From positions 1 to 48,383 of the forward strand of contig NZ_BBCD01000022.1 in NCBI RefSeq assembly GCF_001311865.1: a stretch of 48,383 nt of DNA, given 5' to 3'. The position numbers and the translations under genes were made by a program. Source of the stretch: Piscibacillus salipiscarius JCM 13188. Its GTDB lineage: Bacteria; Bacillota; Bacilli; Bacillales; Alkalibacillaceae. Positions 21,677 to 29,979 of the stretch are shown in pieces (the first letter of the stretch is position 1; each line of letters begins with the position of its first letter). The notes beneath the pieces were generated by a model. The model was not told the DNA's origin. It worked only from the letters and a program-made list of their open reading frames with translations, and made no database searches.

Positions 21677-21841
21677 TTATTTTTTCTTCCTTTTGTTTCT
21701 TTTCCCATTAATATTTAAGAACTCACTGTCTTCAGCAAATTCAGTATCATCTGCACGATCTTTCTTGGGTTCTGTATTATACTTAAGTACATTTTTCTGT
21801 CTACCTTTGTCTTTGTTCCTATTTTTGTTCTCTTCTGACAT
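21677..21841 (-). CDS. Small charged hydrophilic protein, possibly YfhD-like
   Basis: The ATG at 21841 is chosen because AAAGGAGG lies 7 nt upstream, giving 54 residues starting MSEENKNRNKDKGRQK. The protein is almost entirely charged and polar, with a middle segment DDTEFAEDSEF and a basic tail KRNKRKKK. This recalls the short YfhD-type and spore-associated proteins of bacilli (which have DVEFAEE-like segments), but the resemblance is slight. No membrane segment or signal peptide. It lies upstream of a strong terminator and forms its own short unit. Confidence 0.55.
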   Translation of the reverse strand: MSEENKNRNKDKGRQKNVLKYNTEPKKDRADDTEFAEDSEFLNINGKRNKRKKK

Positions 21842-21922
21842 GCATATACCTCCTTTTAGAAATAGTATATCCATGCGCACAAATCTTATTTTGAAGCCGT
21901 TAACTAGTTCAGGCATCCTTGA

Positions 21923-22081
21923 TTATTTAGCTATTATCATTTTCCTTTTATTCATTGTGTCTGATGATTTAAGTAAAAATCTAATCAGCGAAATAACTAA
22001 AACAATAAAAAGTATAACTAAAGCTATACTAAATAATTGAAATAATGTATCAGCTAAATTCATTTTTGAAAAGTTGATCAT
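21923..22081 (-). CDS. Very small single-pass membrane protein, unknown
   Basis: A 52-codon frame starts at ATG 22081 behind GGGTGA (MINFSKMNLADTLF); an internal ATG at 22063 gives a 46-residue form. A strong membrane helix (LFSIALVILFIVLVISLI) is followed by a basic tail, SSDTMNKRKMIIAK, so the C-terminus is probably cytosolic. I do not recognise the family. It is followed 80 nt later by the small charged protein gene on the same strand, and the two may be cotranscribed. Confidence 0.55.
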   Translation of the reverse strand: MINFSKMNLADTLFQLFSIALVILFIVLVISLIRFLLKSSDTMNKRKMIIAK

Positions 22082-22211
22082 ACAATCACCCAACTTTCTA
22101 ATTTTAAATAATATAGTAGCATATGGATGAAATACTGAGTCTCTATTGAGGATGTTTCTCCCCCCATATCACGCATTACAATTGTAGAAGAATAAATTTC
22201 AATTCTTTTTC

Positions 22212-23030
22212 TTATTGACTTGTTTTCACCATTTCATAAAGTTTAGGTACTTGTTCTATTAATACTTTCTGATCGGAACGCCACTCAAATGCCTGCCCTA
22301 CCCCGCCGTATTCAAGAGCAACGACCCATGGTTCCGGCCACTCAATAGTTTTAATATTGTTAAGAGTCCAGTTGGCCAAATCCCAATCATTTTCGGTCAT
22401 AGGCATGCTATCTCGAAGTCGACCATTTTTATCTTTTTGAATACCGGTTATATGTAATTCTTTTAAGTTTGTAATTGGCATCCTCGATATATAATCTTTA
22501 ACGTTAAATCCAAGTGATAATGCAGATAGTTGAGCATGAGCAATATCAAGCAGGAAACTGCAGCCTGTTCTATTTACAATCTCAGTTAATACGTTCGGCT
22601 CAATTATTGCTTTAAACATGTTTTCTCCTGGTCCTCTACAGATCACATTCTCCATGATGACATTCTCAATTCCAACCGCTTCCCCAAGTTTATTTATATC
22701 ATTTACAACAGCATCTATAATACGTTCAATATGAGAAGGTTCCTCAGTAAGAACATCCATACCAGGATACTGTTCACAAAATGCTACTGCGTGAACGTTA
22801 ACATAGGGTGTTTGAGTCATTTGCTTTAACTTAAAAAGTTGATCCCAATCAATATGATTTAATTGCCTGCTTCCAGCATTTAACCCAAAATGAATGTAAC
22901 ATGGTTTAATTTCTTGAGCCTTTTGAATGAGTGATTCACTAAAATCCGGACATTTAAATAAGTCCACATCAATTAGTGAATTTTCAACTAAATACTCTGC
23001 TTCTCTAGAGTAATTCACCGCGAATTGCAT
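22212..23030 (-). CDS. DUF692-like TIM-barrel protein (MNIO-type, stand-alone)
   Basis: The 272-residue protein follows the DUF692 (multinuclear non-heme iron oxidative enzyme) pattern from end to end: IHFGLNAGS, VNVHAVAF (cf. EHLSWS), VIMENV (cf. LLENP), a diagnostic stretch RTGCSFLLDIAHAQLSALSL then GFNVKDYISRMP, LKELHITG (cf. EIHLAG), RDSMPMTENDWDLANW (cf. DTHDAPVPDPVW) and VVALEYGGVG (cf. TLIEWD). Glu, Asp and His metal-ligand positions are largely kept, though the DTH His is replaced. Family members modify cysteines or asparagines of peptide precursors (MbnB, TglH, ChrH). No precursor or partner is obvious here. ATG 23030 follows AGAGGGG by 7 nt. A generic sugar-isomerase-like barrel is the alternative. 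Confidence 0.7.
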   Translation of the reverse strand: MQFAVNYSREAEYLVENSLIDVDLFKCPDFSESLIQKAQEIKPCYIHFGLNAGSRQLNHIDWDQLFKLKQMTQTPYVNVHAVAFCEQYPGMDVLTEEPSHIERIIDAVVNDINKLGEAVGIENVIMENVICRGPGENMFKAIIEPNVLTEIVNRTGCSFLLDIAHAQLSALSLGFNVKDYISRMPITNLKELHITGIQKDKNGRLRDSMPMTENDWDLANWTLNNIKTIEWPEPWVVALEYGGVGQAFEWRSDQKVLIEQVPKLYEMVKTSQ

Positions 23031-23117
23031 TTTCACACCCCTCTTTACACAATATTCTTACAATTAAGTCAATAATTATGATATAGTAAAAATAGACTAT
23101 ATACATAAGGTGATGCT

Positions 23118-23410
23118 ATGAAGGATTATGTAATTAAAGTTTTGATTAGGTTTATGATATTATATGCCATTATCTTGGCTATATCATTTTTGGAGGTATT
23201 AAAATCGAGTACACTGCGTTTGTTCTCGGTGTCATTGTAGCCTTTTTCACATTAAATAGTAACGGAATATCTAATTACTATGACGCCACTGCCTCTCTTA
23301 GTTACGGAAGTGATATGACACCCGTAAAAAAGAAAATCTTTGAAATCAGTCCCACGTTTATTGCAAGTATAATAGTGTTTCTATCTAGCTTTTTATTTTA
23401 TATGTTTTAA
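23118..23410 (+). CDS. Small membrane protein, unknown (one slip)
   Basis: ATG 23118 follows AAGGTGAT. The first frame gives MKDYVIKVLIRFMILYAIIL, a membrane helix; one lost base near 23190 shifts to GIKIEYTAFVLGVIVAFFTL, a second helix. It ends with a short loop (YYDATASLSYGSDMTPVKKK) and a third helix, ASIIVFLSSFLFYMF. About 97 residues after correction. I do not recognise it. It diverges from the DUF692 gene with 87 nt between starts. Confidence 0.6.
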
Positions 23411-23435
23411 TAACACAATTAATCGTTAAATAAAA

Positions 23436-23478
23436 ACCCCAGTTGTGAACACTTGTTTTTGTTCAAACTGGGGTGTGT
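23436..23478. terminator. Bidirectional terminator
   Basis: ACCCCAGTT and AACTGGGGT form the stem, extended inside by TGAACA/TGTTCA. It is followed by TGTTTTGT (+) and preceded by AAAAA (poly-T on minus). It separates the convergent small membrane gene and thioredoxin gene. Confidence 0.85.
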
Positions 23479-23484
23479 TTTGTA

Positions 23485-23817
23485 TTAGCTTGTTACCTTT
23501 TCAAAGTAATCTTTAAAGAAATCAGTGACTTCGTCAGGAGTTTTAGCATTTGCGCTGTGTAAGTGACCGATCTTCTCACCATTTTTAAATATTAATAAAC
23601 TTGGAATTCCCATTACTTGTTGTTCTTCTGCAATTTCTGGGAATTGATCACGGTCAATTTCGTAAAATGGAAACTCATCAAATTGTTCTAAGACACTGCC
23701 GATGAAAAAGTCCATTCGTTTGCAATCTGGGCACCAGTCAGCTACGAATTTAATGACCACTGGTTCTTCACTTTGGATTAGATTTTTATATTGCTCTTGT
23801 GTTTCAATGGTTTTCAT
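23485..23817 (-). CDS. Thioredoxin-fold protein with CPDC active site
   Basis: A 110-residue cytosolic thioredoxin-like protein. FVADWCPDCKRMD near residues 24-36 holds the CxxC motif, with Pro-Asp in place of the Gly-Pro of thioredoxin. The cis-proline loop MGIPSLLIFKNGEKIG is intact. The CPDC form is common in small bacillar thioredoxin-like proteins such as YtpP and suggests a redox potential different from TrxA. The gene stands alone: its start has AGGAGAGG 10 nt upstream and the next gene on this strand is more than 100 nt away. Confidence 0.88.
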   Translation of the reverse strand: MKTIETQEQYKNLIQSEEPVVIKFVADWCPDCKRMDFFIGSVLEQFDEFPFYEIDRDQFPEIAEEQQVMGIPSLLIFKNGEKIGHLHSANAKTPDEVTDFFKDYFEKVTS

Positions 23818-23925
23818 CTATTTCCTCTCCTTGTCGGTTGTATTTGGACTTTATGTACAAATTCCTTAGTCTACAACCTGATTTTACCCATTTATTTATA
23901 TAATTTCAAATACCTGATCTGTTTA

Positions 23926-24410
23926 TTATTGAGATTTATTCTGTGATTTTCTAACCATTTTAATAGCGACTTTTCTCAGCCAGAAACCAATCCACACTCC
24001 AATTCCTGCAAAAATAACCGGCAAAAAGACAGGTCCTAGCTTCAAACCAAAAAATCTAATGTTGAAGAAAAGATCAATCCAACTGTAATAAAGTAAGCAG
24101 CTACTACAAATGGATAGTAAGCTAAGAATCCGTTTTCACCTTTTGCATCTTTATAAGCATCCCATATCGCAAACATATAAAGACAAGGGTAAAACATTAG
24201 CCATTGATAATCCGTCACTTCTATACTTCTCTGTATATCTCCATTAAAAGAGGCAATCATGACAATATTTAATTTTGCTTTGTAATTGACTAAAATGATT
24301 AACGTTAATAATACTAACCCTTTTACAATCTGTCCATTTAATAATTGTCCAAATCCAGGTAACAAGATACTCCAAATAATGGCTTCAATCTTATTTGGTT
24401 TTTGGTCCAT
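23926..24410 (-). CDS. Multi-pass membrane protein with TM2-like N-terminus (one slip)
   Basis: The N-terminus, IIWSILLPGFGQLLNGQIVKG, is the Pro-Gly-(Leu)-Gly-Gln helix start seen in TM2-type and related small membrane proteins. Three more hydrophobic stretches follow (LMFYPCLYMFAIWDAYKDAK, VVAAYFITVGLIF and, after a slip near 24060, PVILAGIGVWIGFWL-like sequence). It ends with a basic tail, VRKSQNKSQ, at 23926. About 161 residues after restoring one T. The role is unknown. The ATG is only 8 nt past the DUF3231 stop, so the two genes are probably cotranscribed. Confidence 0.65.
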
Positions 24411-24418
24411 AACATATC

Positions 24419-25461
24419 CTACTTAGTTCCTTTAGTGTCTTTAGATAGTTTTTCTCGATCTGCGCATGTCGGAGGCTCCTCTAACCATCCATTTTCAATC
24501 ATAATGTTGAGACCTTTATTTGAGTATTTTGCGATTCCTGCAGACAATGTGACAAATTGGGAGTGAATATCGTGTCGTAATACTTTAGATATGGCGAGGC
24601 CATAATTTTGTATTCCGATACCATTTGCTAAAACGTGTGATAAAGCATCAGTTTATCTGAGAATGGTGCTATGGTTGAATCTGAAATATGGGTATCCATT
24701 ATTTTGGGCGTTGGTAAGTTTTCTTTCATTAACATCTGACCTAAATGGGAGATCTGTTTGTCTGCTAATTGAACTCCTTCATAAAAATATTGACGTAATG
24801 CTTCAGAAGAGGCTACTTGACTAAATGCAAGCATGAGTGACTTCCCTAAAGTGTTCGTATTAATATTAATTTGAAGTTGTTTAATTTCAAGTGCAGTTAA
24901 AGGCCTTCTCTTTCCTTTTATAAAAGAAGTAAAGCCTTCTTTTTCAATAAAATCAACTTTCTTAGGATATGGAATGGTTGGCGGCGAAGTATCAACGCCT
25001 TTTTTCTAGCAGCATATAAAGGGACTTTTCATAAAGCTGAACGTTTTCATCTAAACAGGCTTCAAAATATTCAATGATGTCTTCACGAGTAGATGTACCA
25101 ATTGCATCAGAAAAAGTAGTCATATTAGCCCTGGTGAGTTGGTTAAAATAAAATAAGATGAAGATATCACTAAATAATCTTGGTGCATCGCTCCTTAAGT
25201 CTTGCTCTCCAAAGCCAACGGGAACCGGAATACTTCTTGGTTAAATAAATTTTCTAATTTGGTAATATGGTTTTGGGATATTTCCAAACCCTTGTTTAAT
25301 AATTCCTTAATTTGCTTATCTTTAATAACCGTTAACTGATGATCAAACATACAGCAATAAAGGGTATCTCCGACGTAATTCGTAAATAAATCCCCTAATT
25401 CTGATGCAGATAATTTCCTATTTTGTTGGTGTTCCTTTAAGTTTTCTTTATGTTCATTCAT
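24419..25461 (-). CDS. DUF3231 family protein (about three slips)
   Basis: A protein of paired helical-bundle repeats, related to CotF-like ferritin-fold spore proteins. The first repeat starts MNEHKENLKEHQQNRKLSAS and has ELGDLFTNYVGDTLYCCMFD. The second has LTALEIKQLQIN, GKSLMLAFSQVASSEALRQY and the marker segment LPTPKIMDTHISDSTIAPFS, ending NGWLEEPPTCADREKLSKD. Slips lie near 25233, 25010 and 24632. Corrected length is about 347 residues, the usual DUF3231 size, and the two repeats are each about 165 residues. AGGAGG lies 7 nt before ATG 25461. The family is spread across spore formers with no firm function. Confidence 0.8.
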
Positions 25462-25566
25462 AGTTGAGCCTCCTAGCTTGGAGTGGTTTTTAGATGTTTA
25501 ATTAAGTAATGTTAAATATATACAATAGTTTTCATCAGTTTGTATAAGTTATTCATATAATATAAA

Positions 25567-25596
25567 AATCCCGCTGGCATTATTGCCAACGGGATT
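25567..25596 (-). terminator. Terminator of the gene at 25599
   Basis: AATCCCG-C-TGGC pairs with GCCA-A-CGGGATT around ATTATT, followed by TTTTTATA on the minus strand. Confidence 0.8.
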
Positions 25597-25598
25597 AA

Positions 25599-25943
25599 TT
25601 AATTGATTTTCGTACGAAATAAGGTCGGGTGTGTTTGGGCAACTTGTTCTTCTCCACCCATTTCTCGGATGAGTCTTGTTAACTCTAATTTCATTTGTTC
25701 TTCTATCCAAGTGATGTCGTTAAGGTCATTAATTTTAGCATCAATATCCTCTGGTTGATCTACAAAGAACTCTAAACTGTATTCACGTCCACGTTTTAAT
25801 TTAACAAAGCCAATGTGCTCCGCATCTTGATTTACGATATGAGTCGTTTTTGCTACCACCGTTTGTTTATCAATCGTTTCAGTCATTTGAGTAACACGAT
25901 CATTATACTCATTTGTGTAGTGCTGAACATTTAATTTATTCAT
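25599..25943 (-). CDS. Conserved-looking cytosolic protein, unknown
   Basis: ATG 25943 (MNKLNVQHYTNEYNDRVTQM) is favoured because GGAGG ends 5 nt upstream, giving 114 residues. The sequence looks like a compact alpha/beta fold: strands TVVAKTTHIVN, HIGFVKLKRG and YSLEFFVD precede helical WIEEQMKLELTRLIREMGG. No membrane helix, signal peptide or cysteine motif. I do not recognise the family. It is monocistronic, with its own terminator. Confidence 0.6.
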   Translation of the reverse strand: MNKLNVQHYTNEYNDRVTQMTETIDKQTVVAKTTHIVNQDAEHIGFVKLKRGREYSLEFFVDQPEDIDAKINDLNDITWIEEQMKLELTRLIREMGGEEQVAQTHPTLFRTKIN

Positions 25944-26080
25944 CTTTGCCTCCAACATTTTGACGTACCTTATAAAGGCCTCTTTCTATATTATAACTTA
26001 CTTTACAGAAAAATGTTGGTATAAAGATTATCTATCTTTCTTCGCAGAATATTATAAGGTTTCCTTCACTATCAGAACGC

Positions 26081-27076
26081 TTAAGAAAGAATTTCTTCAG
26101 CTAATAGCTTGTAAGACTTTAGTTTGGCATTAAAATCATATATGTTGGTAATGATTAAAAAATTCGTCAGTATCATACAAATCTTGTAATGACTCAAGTT
26201 GTTTTTTGATTGATCGAGGAGTTCCAATTAATGTGCGTTTACGGTTTTGTTTTATTTCTTCCATCTCTTCTTGGTTATAGGTTCGTTTTTTAGCCAGGTC
26301 AATAGGTGGAACCACCGTGCTCTTCCCTCTTCCTACATTCAAAAGCCATAAATCTTGGCTAAGCGCTAATTCTTCAGCTTCTTCTTGTGTTTCAGCACAA
26401 ACGACAAAATACAGACGTTCGCTTTAGGTTCACTTAAACTAAAAGAAGGTTTAAACCGCTTCTTATACAAATGAATGGCTTCTTTTCCATTATTCGGGTT
26501 TATAAAATGACCATATGTAAACCCTACCCCATTTACTGCAGCGTGTTTAGCACCTCGTTCCGATACACCTAACACCCAGATATCTGGTTTACTTTGCACT
26601 TTAGGACCAGCTTTAATCCCTCGGTATTCATGATCAATAGGAAATGAATGGTGAATAAACGATTGGAGCTCTTTAACTTGTCTTGAAAATGCGCTTAAGT
26701 TTTTGTTATGTCCGTCCGTTAACGCTTGCCTAACCTTCTGTGGTCCCCCAGGAGACCTGCCAACCCCTAAATCAATTCTGTCTGGGTGAAAAGCTGATAA
26801 CATGTTAAAATTTTCGGCAACTTTTAAAGGACTATACTGAGGTAGTAAAACACCGCCTGAGCCGACTTTAATTTGATTGGTTTGAGCTGCTATTTGCCCT
26901 ATCAATATTTCTGGGGACGTACAAGCAAGTCCGTTTGTACTATGATGTTCTGCTACCCAATAACGGTGGTAACCTAATTGATCAGTTTCTTTTGCTAGTT
27001 GTAAAGAATTTTGTAATGCCTCTTCTGCTGTCTGCCCTTTGGAAATGGGAGATTGATCTAATACGCTCAATTTCAT
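26081..27076 (-). CDS. LLM-class flavin-dependent oxidoreductase (two slips)
   Basis: A luciferase-like TIM-barrel flavoenzyme, about 332 residues after correction. Key segments are LSVLDQSPISKGQTAEEAL, GYHRYWVAEHHSTNGLACTSP, VGSGGVLLPQYSPLKVAENF, FHPDRIDLGVGRSPGGPQKV and the C-terminal IGTPRSIKKQLESL. The WVAEHH and GRSPGG motifs are typical of the YceB/YwcH/MsnO8-like subgroup, whose substrates are mostly unknown. One slip lies near 26410 (joining ANVCILSF to the VCAETQEEAEELA frame) and one near 26163. Its ATG overlaps the stop of the Nudix gene by four bases (ATGA), so the pair is one coupled operon. Confidence 0.85.
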
Positions 27077-27519
27077 GATGTTAACCCTTTCATATTTATG
27101 TTAATGATTCCTTTAAGAAGACATTGTAAACAGGCGTATGTTAATTCGGAATCAACAATTTTTCCTGTTTCGATATTCTTTAATAAATCATTCGTACTCA
27201 TATTTAATACTTCTATATTCTCATGGCTTTCTAAAGCTTGTCCAATATACTCTATAACATCATCAGTATAGTAAACGTATGTAACCTCATTTGATATCCA
27301 TGAAGCGGGTCTTAACTTTCCTAAGAAAGTTACTTGGCCACAACGATATCCAGTTTCTTCTATAAACTCTCTTCTTACTGCATCTTCAAGGGGTTCATCT
27401 TGATTGACCCCTCCTCCTGGCAACTGAATGGTGTAACCATCAATTGGTTTCCGATATTGGTTAATTAAAATAAAGTTATTATTCATTCTTGCTAGGACAA
27501 CAACCGATTGATTAGTCAT
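27073..27519 (-). CDS. Nudix hydrolase
   Basis: A 148-residue pyrophosphohydrolase with a complete Nudix box, GGGVNQDEPLEDAVRREFIE-ETG, at about residues 35-57, including the REFIEE metal-binding glutamates. Flanking strands (VVVLARMNNNFILINQYRKP, QLPGGG) fit ADP-ribose pyrophosphatase-like members. It is coupled to the downstream LLM oxidoreductase by a 4-nt overlap; the pair may form a flavin/nucleotide-related unit but the substrate is unknown. GGAAGGGGGG lies 6 nt before ATG 27519. Confidence 0.88.
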   Translation of the reverse strand: MTNQSVVVLARMNNNFILINQYRKPIDGYTIQLPGGGVNQDEPLEDAVRREFIEETGYRCGQVTFLGKLRPASWISNEVTYVYYTDDVIEYIGQALESHENIEVLNMSTNDLLKNIETGKIVDSELTYACLQCLLKGIININMKGLTS

Positions 27520-27573
27520 TTTAATCCCCCCCTTCCTTTATAGATTCCATAAATATTTCTAATTCCCTTTTTT

Positions 27574-27591
27574 CAAACAAACGTTTGTTTG
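27574..27591. promoter_or_regulatory. Perfect 18-bp palindrome between divergent genes
   Basis: CAAACAAACGTTTGTTTG is a perfect inverted repeat, 55 nt upstream of the Nudix start and 79 nt upstream of the DUF1292 start. Size and symmetry fit a TetR-family or similar dimeric repressor operator. The regulator is not encoded next to it. Confidence 0.6.
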
Positions 27592-27669
27592 AATTATTTT
27601 AAGTCATAATATCTTTAATTGTGACAAAGACTATAGTTACATTTCTAAAATTAATTGGAGGTATATAAG

Positions 27670-27930
27670 GTGACTGAAAATCGCGATCGGATTATGATTC
27701 GAGATGAACAAGGTGAGGAACGAGAATTAATTGTTGAGGCTCTATTTGATATGGAGGATGACTCCTATGCATTATTAAAAGATGATTATGATACTATACT
27801 TATGAAAATTGAGCAGGAAGGGTCCGAACAATATTTAGTTCCTATTGAAGATCCAAAAGTTAGAGATTCCATCATTGATGCTTATGAAATTGCTTTAGAA
27901 GCAACTCCTGGTGATAACGAAGATTTCTAA
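27670..27930 (+). CDS. DUF1292 family protein
   Basis: An acidic 86-residue protein with the DUF1292 pattern: a beta-rich start (DRIMIRDEQGEERELIVEAL), DMEDDSYALLKDD, then KIEQEGSEQYLVPIEDPKVR and an acidic end, ATPGDNEDF. B. subtilis YrzB is a relative. GTG 27670 is taken as the start since GGAGG lies 8 nt upstream; the TTG at 27655 overlaps the ribosome site itself. Function is unknown in the family, which is usually near alaS/yrrK genes; here it stands away from them. Confidence 0.85.
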   Translation: MTENRDRIMIRDEQGEERELIVEALFDMEDDSYALLKDDYDTILMKIEQEGSEQYLVPIEDPKVRDSIIDAYEIALEATPGDNEDF

Positions 27931-27946
27931 GAATTGAGGGATTTGC

Positions 27947-28396
27947 ATGGGATTTATTCAAACACTTTTCTTATCTATTTCACTTTTTGTATCACCAGTA
28001 ACAGCAACTAATGAAGAACTTCAAGTTGAAATATTTGATATTGAAACTGAAAAAGTTGTAAAAACGATTACTAAATCAGATTCAATACAAGAAGAATCTG
28101 AGAAAATTATTAGTAACATATATGATATTTTTAAGGGGATTAATCCAATTCCTGATCGTGGCTTCATGATTAAGATTCCCTTAGAACCTAAGGTAACAAT
28201 TGATAATGAGTGGCTTACCGCAGAAGTTGATACTGTTATTATTATTCAACCTCTAGATGAAAAACCATACCTATTAACGTTTGATGAGGAAAACAGGCCA
28301 AGAGTTTTCTTATTTAATGCACCTATTGATGAACTGTTAAATCAGTTAGATTATCCGAGTAGCTCTGTCTCCCCTACTATTACCTTAATGAGATAA
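27947..28396 (+). CDS. Predicted secreted protein, unknown
   Basis: 149 residues with a short N-terminal hydrophobic segment (FIQTLFLSISLFVSPVTA) and a plausible signal-peptidase site after TATA. The mature part is acidic and beta-rich (LQVEIFDIETEKVVKTITKS, IKIPLEPKVTIDNEWLTAEV, VIIIQPLDEKPYLLTF). I do not recognise it. It begins 16 nt after the DUF1292 stop, so cotranscription is likely, and ends at a terminator. Confidence 0.6.
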   Translation: MGFIQTLFLSISLFVSPVTATNEELQVEIFDIETEKVVKTITKSDSIQEESEKIISNIYDIFKGINPIPDRGFMIKIPLEPKVTIDNEWLTAEVDTVIIIQPLDEKPYLLTFDEENRPRVFLFNAPIDELLNQLDYPSSSVSPTITLMR

Positions 28397-28422
28397 AACC
28401 GCTCAGTTATTATTGAGCGGTT
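28397..28422. terminator. Bidirectional terminator between convergent genes
   Basis: AACCGCTCA pairs with TGAGCGGTT around GTTATTAT; AAAA precedes it for the minus strand. The hairpin overlaps the DUF3307 stop codon. Confidence 0.75.
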
Positions 28423-29251
28423 AAATAAGTCCTGCTAAATAACCAAACATAATTCCAATAATCATACTTAATAATGTACCAATAAGATAATATTCAGCAA
28501 AACGTTTGTCCTCAAATTGCTTAAATCGTGTAATTGACTTAATAGCAAGGATTATGGTAATTCCCATAACTTGGTTTGAAAATACAAACATCATAATTAA
28601 TGTTCGTTCGAGCATCCCAATATATCGGCCAATTTTATGATTACTGTCTGGATACGATGTCTTACTTCTTGTGATGACTGTATGCACTTGAGGATCTTCA
28701 TCTTTCTCTTGTCGATCAACTTCTTCTTCTACAATTTGTTCCATCGTGTTTGGTGGTGTTATTTTTTCCAAAACAATTTGAAGGAAATGTGATGCGACTA
28801 CGGTATTAAGATAGATCAGAATCAAAATAATAATCCAATAATCAAACCCATTATTGACTATATGAAATGACTGCATTAAATAGATAAATGGAATAGTGAT
28901 GATGATTAAATGTAATAGTTGATCTAATAAAAATAGTAAAGCCTTCCATTTTTGCGATGTCAGCTGTTGATCTAAATGATATTTAGCTGCATCAATCGCA
29001 TAATGAGTTACAGTCATTAGGGTAATGATAATTATTAACATTAAGAAAATTGATAGATTAATAGATTGAGTTATTAGAATACCAATTAAAGCCAAACTGA
29101 CTGCTGTAACGAAATGAATCATCACATGTTTTAGTAGCGATCTATTCCTAACTTTAAAATTAGGGTCTTTTCGTCCTTTTATTAAATCGTCACTTTGGAA
29201 AGAAAAATCTGCTATAAAATGTGCTAATATTAATAAAGCTAAATAGACCAT
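28421..29251 (-). CDS. DUF3307 membrane protein
   Basis: A 276-residue polytopic membrane protein. The DUF3307 signature is at the N-terminus: LALLILAHFIADFSFQSDDL then RNRSLLKHVMIHFVTAVSL, with the conserved HFIADF and KH..IH histidines and aspartate. About seven hydrophobic segments follow; a charged cytosolic loop (QIVEEEVDRQEKDEDPQVHT) sits near residues 165-185. It starts 12 nt after the SatD stop and is cotranscribed with it. The pairing of SatD with a DUF3307 protein is recurrent in Firmicutes as I recall; neither function is settled. Confidence 0.85.
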   Translation of the reverse strand: MVYLALLILAHFIADFSFQSDDLIKGRKDPNFKVRNRSLLKHVMIHFVTAVSLALIGILITQSINLSIFLMLIIIITLMTVTHYAIDAAKYHLDQQLTSQKWKALLFLLDQLLHLIIITIPFIYLMQSFHIVNNGFDYWIIILILIYLNTVVASHFLQIVLEKITPPNTMEQIVEEEVDRQEKDEDPQVHTVITRSKTSYPDSNHKIGRYIGMLERTLIMMFVFSNQVMGITIILAIKSITRFKQFEDKRFAEYYLIGTLLSMIIGIMFGYLAGLI

Positions 29252-29263
29252 ATTTTGACATCC

Positions 29264-29961
29264 TCACTTATCTTGTTCAAGCTGTTTTTGGTGAAAATCT
29301 AATAATTGAATAAGGCTTTTTTCTGATTCCGATACGAGTTCATGATTAGCAGCATATAGATGATTGCTGACACTCGTTTTAGGGGACTTATAACCAAATC
29401 TCTTCCCTATTGCTTCATAGGTATCATCAGGGTTGTTTTTAACTGCTTTAACGATCTCTCTTTGCTTTTCACTACGTTTGTAGATTAATTCGCTAATAAA
29501 ATAAAACAAAGCATTGACAGAAGAATACGGGAAGTCTTCAGAATAGTAAAATACCTTATTATGAGGTGTTAAATCCCAAACTTTCGCTTCCCTTTCATTT
29601 GCTTTAACTATTTGGTCTCGGGCGTATAAAGCGTTGATGATTGCACTGCCGTTTGCGACATGTATACTACTTTTATTCTTCGTATCAATCTTACCAAACC
29701 ACATCCGATATAAAATGTGATTTTTTGACCATTTTCTTCAATATAATCTTCAATGTCTCTAATTGCTCTGTATAAATCACTAAAAGAATCGAAAACCCCA
29801 ATTAATTCATCGCCTTTACGGATATCAAATTTAATTGTTAATTGATTTTTGAATTGATCATTCAGATGGTTTTTTAGTTTGACCAATTGAGACTCCACTA
29901 GCTGTAAATTATGTGATTGCGATTTTACGACATCTAATGAGAGACAAGCATAATGCTTCAA
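29264..29961 (-). CDS. SatD family protein: cyclase-like fold plus helix-turn-helix (one slip)
   Basis: The N-terminal domain reads ACLSLDVVKSQ, FDIRKGDELIGVFDSFSDL, and after restoring one G near 29703 IGCGLGKIDTKNKSSIHVAN then GSAIINALYARDQIVK. The spacing of the Asp strand, GDE, IGxGxG and ANGxAIxxA elements resembles the palm-type fold of class III nucleotide cyclases. The C-terminal 70 residues contain a helix-turn-helix (DDTYEAIGKRFGYKSPKTSV). TTG 29961 follows GGAGG. It lies 12 nt ahead of the DUF3307 gene. Cyclase likeness is my inference; catalytic activity is not shown. Upstream are four GTACA-type half-sites. Confidence 0.8.
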
Positions 29962-29979
29962 TTATTTATACACCTCCAA

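Noticed and set aside
21591..22040. 149-codon plus-strand frame rich in Phe/Leu/Ser
   Set aside because: It is antisense to two small minus-strand genes with good ribosome sites and includes the terminator; low-complexity hydrophobic content is expected from AT-rich antisense.
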